35,171 nucleotides of DNA. Source: Thermoactinomyces daqus (GTDB lineage: Bacteria; Bacillota; Bacilli; Thermoactinomycetales; Thermoactinomycetaceae). The notes below the pieces were generated by a model. That model saw only the letters and a list, made by a program, of their open reading frames with translations. It ran no database searches and had not been told where the DNA came from. Below are positions 1 through 8,605 of this stretch, in pieces; within the stretch, counting starts at the first letter, position 1; every line of letters begins with the position of its first letter. The stretch lies in assembly GCF_000763315.1 (NCBI RefSeq), contig NZ_JPST01000031.1:1-35171 (forward strand), read 5' to 3'. The translations under genes were made by a program, and so were the position numbers.

Positions 1-1
1 C

Positions 2-142
2 AATTATAGACCGGCGGTAACATTTATAAACACCCTATTCCTAATACAACGTGCGAATGAGCATTTTCTCTGGTCAATAAGTAAGCATTTGCGCTATTGG
101 GCGTGGAGATACAGTAGGAGGAAGATTAAAAAGAGCACCTAG
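2..142 (+). CDS. C-terminal end of an unknown protein (5' partial)
   Basis: The frame is open from the window edge for 46 codons and stops at TAG 140-142, directly inside a hairpin terminator. The peptide is basic and aromatic near its end (HLRYWAWRYSRRKIKKST). I do not recognise the family. An open frame of this length can occur by chance, and the terminator immediately after the stop is the main reason to list it. It may be the end of a gene from the same AT-rich acquired segment as the next entries. Confidence 0.35.
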   Translation, partial: NYRPAVTFINTLFLIQRANEHFLWSISKHLRYWAWRYSRRKIKKST

Positions 143-163
143 CCAATTGGGTGCTCTTTTTCT
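130..163. terminator. Bidirectional intrinsic terminator
   Basis: AAAAGAGCACC and GGTGCTCTTTT form a perfect inverted repeat around a short loop, with A and T runs on either side. It can end transcription of the plus-strand frame stopping at 142 and of the minus-strand helicase remnant stopping at 199. Confidence 0.8.
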
Positions 164-198
164 ATCTAAACCATCTCAAAATCTAAATATGAAAGTGT

Positions 199-2039
199 TT
201 ATATTTTCTCGAGAAGTAGTAAATTCAATATATTTGTTTCCGTCGATGTCAAAAGGTGATTCTGCTGAAAAAGACTTTCGAACGATTCTTCCAAAGCGTC
301 GCTTTTAAACGTAATAAATGGAATATTTTCGTACCTTCCAGAAATCGGAGTTACTGATGATACATCCGTAAACATACGAGTTAGACTATGAAGAACATCT
401 AAAAATGTTTCTTCACCTTCCTGCGGTTCATAATCTCTCAATGCTTCAAACATCGTAAAAGCAAGAACCGGAATCGCCACATATCGTTTTTCATCATGAG
501 AATGTTCTACATATGTATTTGGAAACCTACCTTGATTCTCACGTTCAAACTTTAATAATTCAATGATATGAGTCAGTTTTTTTCGTAAATCATCAAGAAA
601 TGTAACATGTTCACGAATGGCATCCGGTACGCGAAATATTAGCATTCCGTTTGCGAAAAGAAAAGTTTGAAATGGTTGAAACTCTATTAAATGAGACAAA
701 TTTTGACGAGCACGCTGCAAAAATTGTGGATAAATATTTTTTGCAGTATATCCTGGCTGAAATATTTGTGCATTTGTCATTATCTTCATTCTACCGAACG
801 TATTATCAAATTCGTGTTTAAGTTCACGAAGCAAATCAAAGCGCTCTTTACCGGCCAGTTCTTTTGCAATAAGCTTTATACTGTCCACTACATCCTGAAT
901 CAAACCGTATTTTACTGGGGAAATTCCTCTTCCTCCAAGCGGCACTACACTAAATGATCGTGTTCCTATCATAGACCTTCCAAAAACTCGACTCATTAAA
1001 CAAGCTCGAACCAGCGTCAAAAATGATAACAAGTGTATTACAGCTCTGCTTTTATGCCATTCCTCATCATCTTCATTATGAATGTATGAATCTACAACAA
1101 AAAATTCAATTCCTTTGACTTTTGTTGTATCCCATTCCGTATCACCTCTCATCCGATAATAGAGTTGGATTTGTTCCATGAGTTCTCTCTCAATACTAAA
1201 CGTTTGTAATACAGCAAGGATTTTAGTTGCTTTTTTAAACGAAATACCACGGGAGGCTGAACTTGTCATAAATACACATCGTACCTGATCTGTTGCCCGA
1301 ATCGCTTTCTCTCTTGCTTTAGCAGTCAATTGAGAGGTGATCACCATATAGTGTTGAAATTCTACAGCTTCTTCCCCAAATGTGTGCCTATAGCGTTGGA
1401 TAAATCCATTCTTCAATTTTTCTATACGATTAATATTTTGGACATAGACAATCACTTGTTCGTTAGGACACGCCGACAAATGTTCAAAAACTCGATGAAA
1501 GATGATTTCATCTTGTTCCTCAGATAAATTTATTTCCTGTTTAAAACGTTCTTTCCCAGGTTGTCTTCCAGCAAGATACTCTTCCTGCGGGATCCCTTGA
1601 ACACTAATGTGATAGATTAGATTCAATTCCTTTGCTGGATATGAATTTGTATTTACAAGCCAACCATTAATATGACCTCCTTTTACCGGCACTAAAACTT
1701 CCTTTGTTTGAATTGGTGTGCTTTCTTCATCTTCACTTGTGATATATATCTTCGGATAATCAAAACGTACTTTTATAATGACCCCATACGCTGACTTTTG
1801 GGGTTCATTAAGATCGCAGTTTCATCCATATGCATCTCTGCAAAAAGTTGATTAGACAACTTTGGACACAACTTTTTAACCACTTCTTCGCATAAACGAT
1901 ACAAGTTTTTTGCAAAAAGAACATTTCCATCCTTCTGAACAATTTCTAATTGAGGGATTTTTTCTTCTAATACGCCATAGAGCACCTTGTAGCTAACAGG
2001 ACTAAGTGGATTTTTTTTATCATTTAATTCATTAGCCAT
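199..2039 (-). pseudogene. Frameshifted remnant of a superfamily-2-like helicase
   Basis: Two minus-strand frames make one coding path. The first starts at ATG 2039 (MANELND), with GGAGG eight bases upstream, and ends at 1773. The second is open from 1821 and runs to 199. They overlap near 1790-1812, where the sequence has CCCC and AAAA runs, so a single-base indel there would restore one protein of about 610 residues. The C-terminal part resembles a helicase domain 2: a VIVYVQNINRIEKL strand, SSASRGISF (motif V-like) and QIQLYYRMRGD (motif VI-like). I see no Walker A or DEAD-box motif, so the ATPase half is missing or unrecognisable. The segment is clearly richer in A+T than the genes to its right. 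The helicase link is a weak family resemblance; a defence-island origin is inference. Confidence 0.5.
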
Positions 2040-2205
2040 TATTCCAACCTCCATCTATTTATTCTAATTTGCGTCCACTATTTTTTAAGAAAATCCAAAT
2101 AGATACGATGAAAGCTTAATGATGATAACTAAAAATCTATTTGTTGAGTTGGCATAAAAATTATTTTTATTGCTTAAAATTTAATACCACCATATCTAAT
2201 TCTAT

Positions 2206-2577
2206 CTATACTTCAGATTTCCTTTTATTTTTCAAAAAAGATTCCATCGAAAAATTATCGAGCAATAACCAGGGAATCATCACCTCTATATCATCTTCAA
2301 TCCAAACAAAAAATCCGGGATATAATTTACACCCGGTTAGTTTCAATTCCCATAACTCTAAATTACATTTGAAGAAGTCTTTACTGTTCAACAATCTATA
2401 CATATCGTTGTCTTGATATTTTCCCCATTTGTGTACAAACACTCTTGTCGTGTTCCTTCTCTTTAAAACTCCATTTCTCCAGAGAAGCAAGGTTCGGTAA
2501 CCTGTATTGAAAATTGCGATATAATCAAGACCTCTACAAATCATCGTTCGAGAATGACTGCTGTCAGTAGATCTCAC
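2206..2577 (-). CDS. Hypothetical protein, 123 residues
   Basis: The start is GTG 2577, overlapping the last 14 bases of the NUDIX gene, so the two may be translated in tandem. An ATG at codon 12 is the alternative start. The protein is mixed hydrophobic and aromatic, with no signal peptide, no membrane helix and no motif I recognise. Its C-terminal part (FFVWIEDDIEVMIPWLLLDNF) looks like a folded domain. Its function is unknown. AT-rich codon use matches the helicase remnant next to it, which suggests arrival in the same event. Confidence 0.5.
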   Translation of the reverse strand: MRSTDSSHSRTMICRGLDYIAIFNTGYRTLLLWRNGVLKRRNTTRVFVHKWGKYQDNDMYRLLNSKDFFKCNLELWELKLTGCKLYPGFFVWIEDDIEVMIPWLLLDNFSMESFLKNKRKSEV

Positions 2578-3067
2578 CTAATGGTATAGTCTTGTAACAA
2601 ATCAATTCCCCATCTTTGGACACAAACTGATATTCATAACGACCGTCTTCTTCCAGTATTTTAGGAAGAAAACTTGGTATATGAGCCGCTACGCCACGGT
2701 TTTCCGGGTGAATGATCCAAGAGATCTCTTTCCAGTCGATGATTCCTTCATCTGTTTTTTTGGGGGTTTCATAATGGATCGCTTCAGGTAGCTCTGCCAC
2801 AAACACATACATTCCACCTTTACTGCCTCCACTTTTTGTCCAACTTACGATTCCTTTACATTCAGCATGTTCAAGTTGGATTTCCGCTTCTTCATAAACT
2901 TCTCTCAGCACGCATTCCAATGGTGACTCCCCATTTTCGATTTTTCCTCCCAACCCATTCCACCGGCCCATCCAAGAAGGAGACTCCCGATTCAAAAGCA
3001 GTATTTCATCTCCTCTTTTTATAAAACAAATCGTGTACTCTAAGAAAACTGGTGTATTTCTCTTCAT
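2564..3067 (-). CDS. NUDIX hydrolase, MutT / 8-oxo-dGTP diphosphatase-like
   Basis: The 167-residue protein carries a NUDIX box at about residues 41-63: GGKIENGESPLECVLREVYE followed by EAEI. This fits GX5EX7REUXEEXGU with alanine in place of the last glycine; the metal-binding glutamates are present. The N-terminal strand (EYTICFIKRGDEILLLNRE) and the WNGLGG entry to the box are typical of 8-oxo-(d)GTP diphosphatase-like members, which clean the nucleotide pool. The substrate cannot be assigned from sequence. The start is ATG 3067 with AAGGGG upstream. It is followed by an overlapping hypothetical gene at 2577. Confidence 0.85.
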   Translation of the reverse strand: MKRNTPVFLEYTICFIKRGDEILLLNRESPSWMGRWNGLGGKIENGESPLECVLREVYEEAEIQLEHAECKGIVSWTKSGGSKGGMYVFVAELPEAIHYETPKKTDEGIIDWKEISWIIHPENRGVAAHIPSFLPKILEEDGRYEYQFVSKDGELICYKTIPLGEIY

Positions 3068-3177
3068 TATTTAGTCCCCTTTCAACATTAATTGATCAAC
3101 TTCTGATTTAAAAAGGTAAGGCAAATTTGTCAGTTGTGGTTCCGCTCTTCTACGATCTTTCTAAGTGATTGAAGACC

Positions 3178-3222
3178 TTACGACATTTCCATCTTCTCGC
3201 AAGTCAATTTGACGAGCGCCAT
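3178..3222 (-). CDS. Possible 14-codon leader ORF ahead of the NUDIX gene
   Basis: ATG 3222 has a strong AAAGGAG upstream and runs 14 codons (MALVKLTCEKMEMS) to TAA. A plausible promoter lies further upstream on the minus strand (TTGAAA, 16 bases, TATGCT). It could be a leader peptide or the start of a lost gene; the region after the stop also reads as a short open stretch in another frame. The rest of the 3068-3350 gap shows no other signal. Confidence 0.25.
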   Translation of the reverse strand: MALVKLTCEKMEMS

Positions 3223-3350
3223 ATCAAAACAACTCCTTTGTTTTTACTCCAAGCATAAACATTTATTTTGGTTTTTCAATATTCCGAATCAAAACACTTT
3301 AGCTGACTAACATTAGAAGTTCATCGGAAGGTTCCCCGATTCCGGAAAAA

Positions 3351-3381
3351 CAAAAAGGGCTCCGCATTTGCGAAACCCTTG
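3351..3381 (-). terminator. Terminator of tRNA-Ser(CGA)
   Basis: On the minus strand, AAGGG-T-TTCGC and GCGGA-G-CCCTT pair around AAAT and are followed by TTTTTG. It lies just downstream of the tRNA 3' end. Confidence 0.75.
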
Positions 3382-3386
3382 TGTTT

Positions 3387-3478
<92 letters not shown>

Positions 3479-3506
3479 ATATATATGAAGTACCAGACAC
3501 TAAAAC

Positions 3507-3535
3507 ATTTTATAGGATAAATAAAAAAAAGTCAA
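3507..3535 (-). promoter_or_regulatory. Promoter of tRNA-Ser(CGA)
   Basis: The -35 box is TTGACT (3530-3535) and the -10 box TAAAAT (3507-3512), with a 17-base spacer. The -35 region directly abuts the terminator of the glutamate symporter. Confidence 0.55.
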
Positions 3536-3537
3536 GG

Positions 3538-3577
3538 AAAAAAGGGCAGGGGAGAAACAGTTTTTGCCCTTTTTCCC
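3538..3577 (-). terminator. Terminator of the glutamate symporter gene
   Basis: On the minus strand AAAAAGGGCA pairs with TGCCCTTTTTT around a 16-base loop, and a T run follows. Confidence 0.75.
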
Positions 3578-3617
3578 TTGGTGAAGAATGTGGCGGGAAA
3601 TGGTTTCACTTTGCTCC

Positions 3618-4886
3618 TTACGCCGCTTCCCCTTCTCCTCGGGCGTAGGCATTCCCCTTTTCCCGGTCGTATTGTTTTTCCCAGGTGGAGATGACAACTG
3701 CAGCAAGGGAGTTGCCGACAACGTTGACGGCGGTGCGTCCCATATCAAGGATGCGGTCGATACCGGCGATAAAGGCGAGCCCTTCTAGGGGAATCCCCAC
3801 GGAACCGAGGGTTGCCAGCAAGACGACAAAGGAAACGCCCGGAACTCCGGCTATGCCTTTTGAGGTTAGCATCAGGACAAGTACGAGCATGATCTGTTTT
3901 TCGATCGGCATATGAATATTATACATCTGCGCGATAAACAAAGCCGCCAGCGCCTGATACAGAGTGGAGCCGTCCAGGTTGAACGAATACCCGGTCGGAA
4001 TGACAAAGGAAGTGATCGATTTGGGACAGCCGAATTTCTCCATTTTCTCCATGATGCGCGGGAGAACGGTTTCAGAACTGGCGGTGGAATAGGCCAGGAT
4101 CAATTCGTCTTTCAGGATTTTGATCATTGTCCACAGATTGACCTTGCAGACGAATTTGGCAACGAGCCCAAGAATCAGGACGACAAACAAGATCATGGCT
4201 CCGTAAACAGACAACACCAGTTTCAGCAGCGGAACCAGAGAGTGAATGCCGAACTTGGAAATGGTCACCCCGATCAGGGCAAACACGCCGAACGGGGCAA
4301 ACCGCATCACCTTGTTGGTCACCCAGAACATCGCATCCGACGCCCCTTTGAAAAAGGCCAGCACCGGCTTTCCTCTTTCCCCGATGGCGGCAACGGCCAA
4401 ACCGAACATGACGGAGAAAAAGATGACGGCCAGCATGTCGCCATTGGCAAAGGCGGCAAACGGATTTGTCGGGACAATTCCGACAACGGTGTCGACAAAG
4501 CTGTGAGTGTTTTGCTGATTCGCCGTATCCACATACGACTGAATATCCGTTTTCGTCAGCTGTTTCATATTCACGCCGTCACCCGGCTGAACGATATTGG
4601 CCACGAGAAGGCCGACGATGATCGCAATCGTGGTAATGATCTCAAAGTAGAGAATCGTTTTTCCGCCCAGCTTGCCCAGCTTCTTCACATCCCCCACCCC
4701 GGCAACACCGACGACCAAAGTGGAGAAGACAATCGGGACGACGATCATTTTAATCAGATGCAAAAAGATATCGCCCACCGGCTGCAGATAGGTTTCTACA
4801 GCCGGATTCCCGTAAAAGACGGCTCCTACTGCAATCCCAAGCACCAAACCGATCAGGATCTGCCACGCCAGACTAATCCGTTTCAC
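3618..4886 (-). CDS. gltT: Proton/sodium-glutamate (dicarboxylate) symporter, DAACS family
   Basis: The 422-residue polytopic membrane protein imports glutamate or aspartate with H+ or Na+. Family hallmarks are visible: the N-terminal helix (QILIGLVLGIAVGAVF), the KMIVVPIVFSTL helix, the serine-rich hairpin STASSETVLPR, and the substrate/cation region SFVIPTGYSFNLDGSTLYQ. Length is normal for GltT/GltP/DctA. The start is GTG 4886 with GGAGG seven bases upstream. It lies downstream of a GlnK/GlnL-type two-component pair, a context consistent with glutamine/glutamate-responsive control, though no operator is seen. A small upstream ORF (4930-5103) resembles its N-terminus. The choice between glutamate and C4-dicarboxylate as substrate rests on overall resemblance. 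Confidence 0.9.
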   Translation of the reverse strand: MKRISLAWQILIGLVLGIAVGAVFYGNPAVETYLQPVGDIFLHLIKMIVVPIVFSTLVVGVAGVGDVKKLGKLGGKTILYFEIITTIAIIVGLLVANIVQPGDGVNMKQLTKTDIQSYVDTANQQNTHSFVDTVVGIVPTNPFAAFANGDMLAVIFFSVMFGLAVAAIGERGKPVLAFFKGASDAMFWVTNKVMRFAPFGVFALIGVTISKFGIHSLVPLLKLVLSVYGAMILFVVLILGLVAKFVCKVNLWTMIKILKDELILAYSTASSETVLPRIMEKMEKFGCPKSITSFVIPTGYSFNLDGSTLYQALAALFIAQMYNIHMPIEKQIMLVLVLMLTSKGIAGVPGVSFVVLLATLGSVGIPLEGLAFIAGIDRILDMGRTAVNVVGNSLAAVVISTWEKQYDREKGNAYARGEGEAA

Positions 4887-4929
4887 ACGCGCACCTCCGA
4901 ATATTCGTATTTATCAGGTTAAAAAATGG

Positions 4930-5103
4930 TCAATATAATACGCCGACAACAGACAATACCATGCTTTTCAACATTTCAAACGAAAAATCCCACAAAGTGA
5001 TGATACAGCCTTGAGCCGAAGGGTGTTGATTCAGATACTGCTCCGCCGTCATTCCCAAGACCAAACCGATAAAAAGTACACGCCAAAGACCTTCCCGTTT
5101 CAC
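4930..5103 (-). CDS. Small membrane ORF resembling the N-terminus of the adjacent symporter
   Basis: GTG 5103 follows GGAGG at normal distance and gives 57 residues. The sequence begins VKREGLWRVLFIGLVLG, and the neighbouring symporter begins VKRISLAWQILIGLVLG. Later parts also align loosely (FEMLKSMVLSVV against FLHLIKMIVVPIV). Both genes start GTGAAACGG after a GGAGG. This suggests a decayed duplicate of the symporter 5' end. A small membrane protein or leader in the symporter operon (43-base gap) is the alternative. Confidence 0.45.
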   Translation of the reverse strand: MKREGLWRVLFIGLVLGMTAEQYLNQHPSAQGCIITLWDFSFEMLKSMVLSVVGVLY

Positions 5104-5241
5104 GGGGCATCCCTCCGTGTAAAACACCCTCATTTCTTCTTCGGGGGTGAAGAAGGTAATTTTATTATAGAAATGAACCTACAAAAACCTATAAAAACGT
5201 ACAAAAATTTGACACACTTTTTCGAGTAATGGAAATGAAAT

Positions 5242-5275
5242 TAAAACAGCCCTCTCCCCACTCGGGGAAAAGGCT
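5242..5275 (-). terminator. Terminator after the glnL-type gene
   Basis: On the minus strand AGCCTTTTCCCC pairs over 12 bp (with G-U pairs) with GGGGAGAGGGCT around GAGT, followed by GTTTTAATTT. It overlaps the last base of the stop codon. Confidence 0.75.
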
Positions 5276-6201
5276 TACTCCATCGCCATCATCCTGGCAT
5301 CTTCATACAGATTGCTGATAAATTTGCGCATCTGCACCCGTGGATTCATCTCGCTGCTTTTCACCGCACCTTTGCTCTTTTTCATTTCCTTGATCAGGCG
5401 ATGAATCTCTTCCAGATCAAAGTAGCGGTGCGCATAGTTCTCAAAGTTAATATTGTGAAAATCATCTGAGCCGAGATAAGCCATATAGTGCATGGCCCGA
5501 ATAATCGCCCGGCGAATGCGCGCCTCCATCGCCTTCACTTCTTTGGCAATCTCGGTCTCCTTTTTCGCTGTGCCCAGCCGCTCCTCGGCCACTTGCTGAA
5601 ACAGGGACTTCAATATCGGAAACTCCGTCTCTGCCCGTTCCTGATTTCGCTCAAGAATGCGCAGGATATCCAGCAGATCGGCACTTCCGCTCTCGCTGTT
5701 GATCGACAGTTCCTTCAAGATGGCTTTTCCCGCGTCGGCCAGACTTCGTCCAGGCTATTTTCCTTTTTGCCCTTCCATCAGGCGGCCCGACTGATACCCC
5801 AGAACCCCCTGGGTAATGCTGTGGATCAGAGCCTCTTTGCGGATCATCTCGCAAATATTGGTCAGGATGCGGTTTACCTCATTTCGGACAATCGGTTTGG
5901 TGATATAGTATTCGATCTTGAGCGCATACGCTTCTTCTTTGATCTCCTCGCTGCTGAACTGGGAGATCATCACGATTTTGCCTTGAAAATCCTGCAGTTG
6001 CCGTATCGTTTCCAGGCCGTCCCGCTCCGGCATCATCTGATCGATCAGAAGAATATCAACCCGCTTCATCCTGAGCAGATTGCTGTCGATCTGCGCACCG
6101 TTCTCCGCTTCACCCACCACTTCTCCGAGACCGCCTTCTTCAATAATTTCCGCCAAAATCCATCGGGTGGTTTTATCATCATCGACGATATAAAAACGCA
6201 T
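5275..6201 (-). pseudogene. glnL: GlnL/YcbB-type response regulator interrupted by an in-frame TAG
   Basis: The receiver domain (residues 1-120) has the acidic pocket (YIVDDD), phosphoacceptor D54 (LLIDQMMPERDG) and K102. Codon 149 is TAG (5757-5755). The same frame then continues without a shift: PGRSLADAGKAILKEL, followed by the YcbB-type output domain (SADLLDILRILERN, EARIRRAIIRAMHYMAYLG, MRKFISNLYEDARMMA) to TAA at 5277-5275. Without the TAG it would be a normal regulator of about 308 residues. In Bacillus GlnK/GlnL senses glutamine and activates glutaminase and transport genes. The receiver could be made alone, and translation might restart at TTG 5718, but no good SD precedes it. A CAG-to-TAG change or a sequencing error are the simplest explanations. 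Confidence 0.8.
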
Positions 6202-6205
6202 CGTC

Positions 6206-7525
6206 TCACCCCCTTAACAACCGCTCAACCGGCAAGTGAATGGTAAAAATCGTTTCGCGCCGGTCCGGGGAGCTTTTCACTTCAATGCGCCCACCCAGCT
6301 TTTGCACTTCAATGCGCCCACCCAGCTTTTGCACTTCTTCTTTTACGTAAGATAAACCCAGTCCGGAAAAGGGATCTTTTCGCTCGAGGAGTTTCGTCGT
6401 GTAGCCCGCTTCAAATATGCGTTGCAGCCGCTTGGCCTGGATGCCCGGTCCATTGTCCGCAATGGTGAAGGTCAGCCAGTTCTTGCGGCGGCGAAGGGAA
6501 ATGCGGATCATGCCTTTCTTTTCGATCGCTTCCACGCTGTTGGATACCAAATTGTTGATCAGGGACAAAACCGTAAACGCATCAATATATAGTTCGCAAT
6601 TTTCAGTATCAAGAGAGATGTGGATCTCTTTGTTCAATTTTTCGGCATAGTATTGATTGGCGCGTACGACGATATAACCGAGTTCATCCAGCCGAATCCG
6701 GTCCGGGGAGCTCTTTTTGGACAGCAGCTTGGACAGAATGGAGATGATCCGCTTATTATCCTGTTTAATATCATGCACTTTCTTGGCCATTCCCAGCACA
6801 TCCTGGGCATGGCGGATCACTTCGGGATGACCGCTAGCCGACCCGATTCTCATCAGACGCCGGTACAGCTCCTGTCCGTCCTTGGTGATTTCATCAGCAT
6901 ATTGCAACGTCTTTTCCAGGTGAATATTCACTTCATACAAATGGGATTCCAACATGATTTTCTGATCTTCCTGCACTTTTTTGTCTTTAAAAACGCTAAA
7001 GATCACCCCGAGGACAAAGAAGTTGCGCACAAAGGCAATCAGGACAATCTTCCCGACCATCGGTACGGAAAACGGTTCGTCAGATAAAAAGTGGCGCAAT
7101 GCCAATTCGCTCAAACTTGCGACAATCTCCACGCCCATCCCCAAAAACCCGATCACTTCGGCTTCCTGTTGAAAACGGTTTATTTTCGCCAAATGAAAAA
7201 AAAGACCATAAATGATATAAAAGATGCTGGCTGGAATATGAGTTCGTACGGATAATAAAAAGTCAAACGGCACCGAATTGAAAAAATCAAGGGAGATGCG
7301 CAGAACGAGAACGGCAAACCCGACAATCACTCCGGAGATGACCGGATGGATTTTGCGGATGACGAACAAAAAGAAGAAAAAGATGGGGATTCCGAAGCTG
7401 ACCCGGTAGTCGTCATGGAACGGCCGGATGTTAAATTCCCCGGCCAGCGGGACCAAAATCGCCATCAGCAAAACCAGGATGCGGTTATCCTTTAACAGCC
7501 GAATGATTCTTCCCCCTTCCATCAT
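6206..7525 (-). CDS. glnK: GlnK/YcbA-type sensor histidine kinase with a 9-residue tandem duplication
   Basis: Six or so N-terminal membrane helices (residues 15-180) lead to a coiled dimerisation region with phospho-accepting H251 (VHDIKQDN). The ATPase domain follows: N box INNLVSNSVEA at about 323, DNGPG at 357-361 and GLGL at 388-391. Right after the G2 box, VQKLGGRIE occurs twice in tandem (399-407 and 408-416) because of an exact 27-bp DNA duplication. The length of 439 is otherwise ordinary. The start is ATG 7525, but the SD upstream is poor. The gene ends four bases before the response regulator, so the two form an operon. The duplication lies at the end of the ATP-binding fold and could weaken the kinase. 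Confidence 0.85.
   Translation of the reverse strand: MMEGGRIIRLLKDNRILVLLMAILVPLAGEFNIRPFHDDYRVSFGIPIFFFFLFVIRKIHPVISGVIVGFAVLVLRISLDFFNSVPFDFLLSVRTHIPASIFYIIYGLFFHLAKINRFQQEAEVIGFLGMGVEIVASLSELALRHFLSDEPFSVPMVGKIVLIAFVRNFFVLGVIFSVFKDKKVQEDQKIMLESHLYEVNIHLEKTLQYADEITKDGQELYRRLMRIGSASGHPEVIRHAQDVLGMAKKVHDIKQDNKRIISILSKLLSKKSSPDRIRLDELGYIVVRANQYYAEKLNKEIHISLDTENCELYIDAFTVLSLINNLVSNSVEAIEKKGMIRISLRRRKNWLTFTIADNGPGIQAKRLQRIFEAGYTTKLLERKDPFSGLGLSYVKEEVQKLGGRIEVQKLGGRIEVKSSPDRRETIFTIHLPVERLLRG
6281..6334. repeat. 27-bp perfect tandem duplication inside the kinase gene
   Basis: Positions 6281-6307 and 6308-6334 are identical. The event adds nine residues in frame to the histidine kinase. Exact identity implies a recent event, or an assembly or strand-slippage artefact. 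Confidence 0.95.
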
Positions 7526-7565
7526 GTGCTGGTTCTTTTATTATACCGGATTGGCCGTTCCATTT

Positions 7566-8060
7566 TTACTCATTTGTCCGATTCCGTGCCGCTTCTTTCT
7601 CCAGTTTTCGTTTTTGCCGCAGCCTGCGGAAAAAATCGGACAAGAGAGCAGCACACTCCTCCTGCAATACATCGGTAACCACCGCCGTCTGGTGATTAAA
7701 ACGCCCGTCGTCAAGCAGATTCATCAAAGTTCCTGCACACCCCGCCTTCGGATCGGCTGTCCCGTAGATGACGTTGGCGATCCGCGCCTGGAGAATCGCC
7801 CCGGCACACATGGGGCAAGGTTCCAAAGTAACGTACAAGTCGCAGTCATTCAACCGCCATCCGCCGACCGCCCCTGCCGCTTCACGAATGGCGATGATCT
7901 CCGCATGCGCCGTCGGATCATGAGTCGTCTCACGCAAATTGTGCCCGCGACCGATCACTTCACCATTTCTGACAACGACCGCACCGATCGGCACCTCCCC
8001 GATCTCTTCCGCTTTTTTTGCTTCTGCCAATGCTTCGCGCATAAAGGTTTGATAATCCAT
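7566..8060 (-). CDS. tadA: tRNA-specific adenosine deaminase TadA
   Basis: The protein deaminates A34 to inosine in tRNA-Arg(ACG). Zinc and catalytic motifs are present: HAE (TAHAEIIAIREA) and PCPMCAGA, with the VPIGAVVV strand near the N-terminus. The frame is open further upstream, but ATG 8060 (MDYQTFMREAL) matches the usual N-terminus and has AAGGAG 11 bases upstream. A longer start would run through the zur terminator and into zur. The protein is about 164 residues. Confidence 0.93.
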   Translation of the reverse strand: MDYQTFMREALAEAKKAEEIGEVPIGAVVVRNGEVIGRGHNLRETTHDPTAHAEIIAIREAAGAVGGWRLNDCDLYVTLEPCPMCAGAILQARIANVIYGTADPKAGCAGTLMNLLDDGRFNHQTAVVTDVLQEECAALLSDFFRRLRQKRKLEKEAARNRTNE

Positions 8061-8082
8061 GATGTCGTTCGCTCCTTCTCCA

Positions 8083-8110
8083 TAAAAAAAGCTGACCTCT
8101 CCGGCCAGCC
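8083..8110 (-). terminator. Terminator of the znuACB-zur operon
   Basis: On the minus strand GCTGGCC pairs with GGTCAGC around GGAGA, followed by seven T. It lies between the zur stop and tadA. Confidence 0.85.
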
Positions 8111-8124
8111 ATCTGCTGCATCTG

Positions 8125-8559
8125 CTAGTGTCGGGCGGAGGATGTTCCGGGTGCGCAATCGGAACAAACTCCATAGATTTCAAACTTGTGACCGGTAATC
8201 GCAAAATTTTCCGGGTTACCGAGAATGGCATTCATCGGACAGAGGTGGATCGTACGCGTTCTGCCGCATTCCGTGCAGATAATATGGTGATGATGATGCT
8301 CTCCGCCGCAATGAAACCGGTAGCGGCGCTCCCCGTTCCATTCCGTTGCTTCGACAATGCCCAGCTCTTCAAACAAGGCCAGATTGCGGTAAACCGTATC
8401 AAAGCTGAGTCCCGGAAAATCAGCTTGCATCAGGTCGAGCACTTCTTTGGCGGTCAAATACCGCTGCTGCTCGGCAAAGATATTTAAAATCGTCTCCCGT
8501 TTCCCGGTGTTCTTATATCCTTTTTCCTTCAGCAGGTCCAGCGCTTTTTGCAAATTCAT
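8125..8559 (-). CDS. zur: Zinc uptake repressor Zur (Fur family)
   Basis: This 144-residue Fur-family protein has an N-terminal winged helix (residues 1-80, LSFDTVYRNLALFEELGIV) and a C-terminal dimerisation domain. A histidine-rich metal region (CGGEHHHHHIICTECGRT) and two CxxC pairs (CTEC, CSDC) form the structural zinc site. Position as last gene of a zinc ABC transporter operon supports Zur over Fur or PerR. With zinc bound it should repress its own operon through the box at 11334-11354. The start is ATG 8559 with AGGGG upstream, 47 bases after znuB. Confidence 0.92.
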   Translation of the reverse strand: MNLQKALDLLKEKGYKNTGKRETILNIFAEQQRYLTAKEVLDLMQADFPGLSFDTVYRNLALFEELGIVEATEWNGERRYRFHCGGEHHHHHIICTECGRTRTIHLCPMNAILGNPENFAITGHKFEIYGVCSDCAPGTSSARH

Positions 8560-8605
8560 GTATCTCGCCCCTGTGTTAATCCTCTCTTGGGTTCTCGCTA
8601 CTATT

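Noticed and set aside
2-142. End of a group II intron maturase or retron reverse transcriptase
   Set aside because: The basic aromatic tail is only vaguely similar and no catalytic motif is in view.
1771-1830. Programmed -1 frameshift in the helicase remnant
   Set aside because: The overlap lacks a proper X-XXY-YYZ slippery heptamer and no downstream pseudoknot is evident; a one-base indel in a homopolymer is simpler.
3912-4922. 336-residue plus-strand frame rich in His, Asp and Arg
   Set aside because: It is the exact antisense of the glutamate symporter, has no SD and has the composition of a shadow frame.
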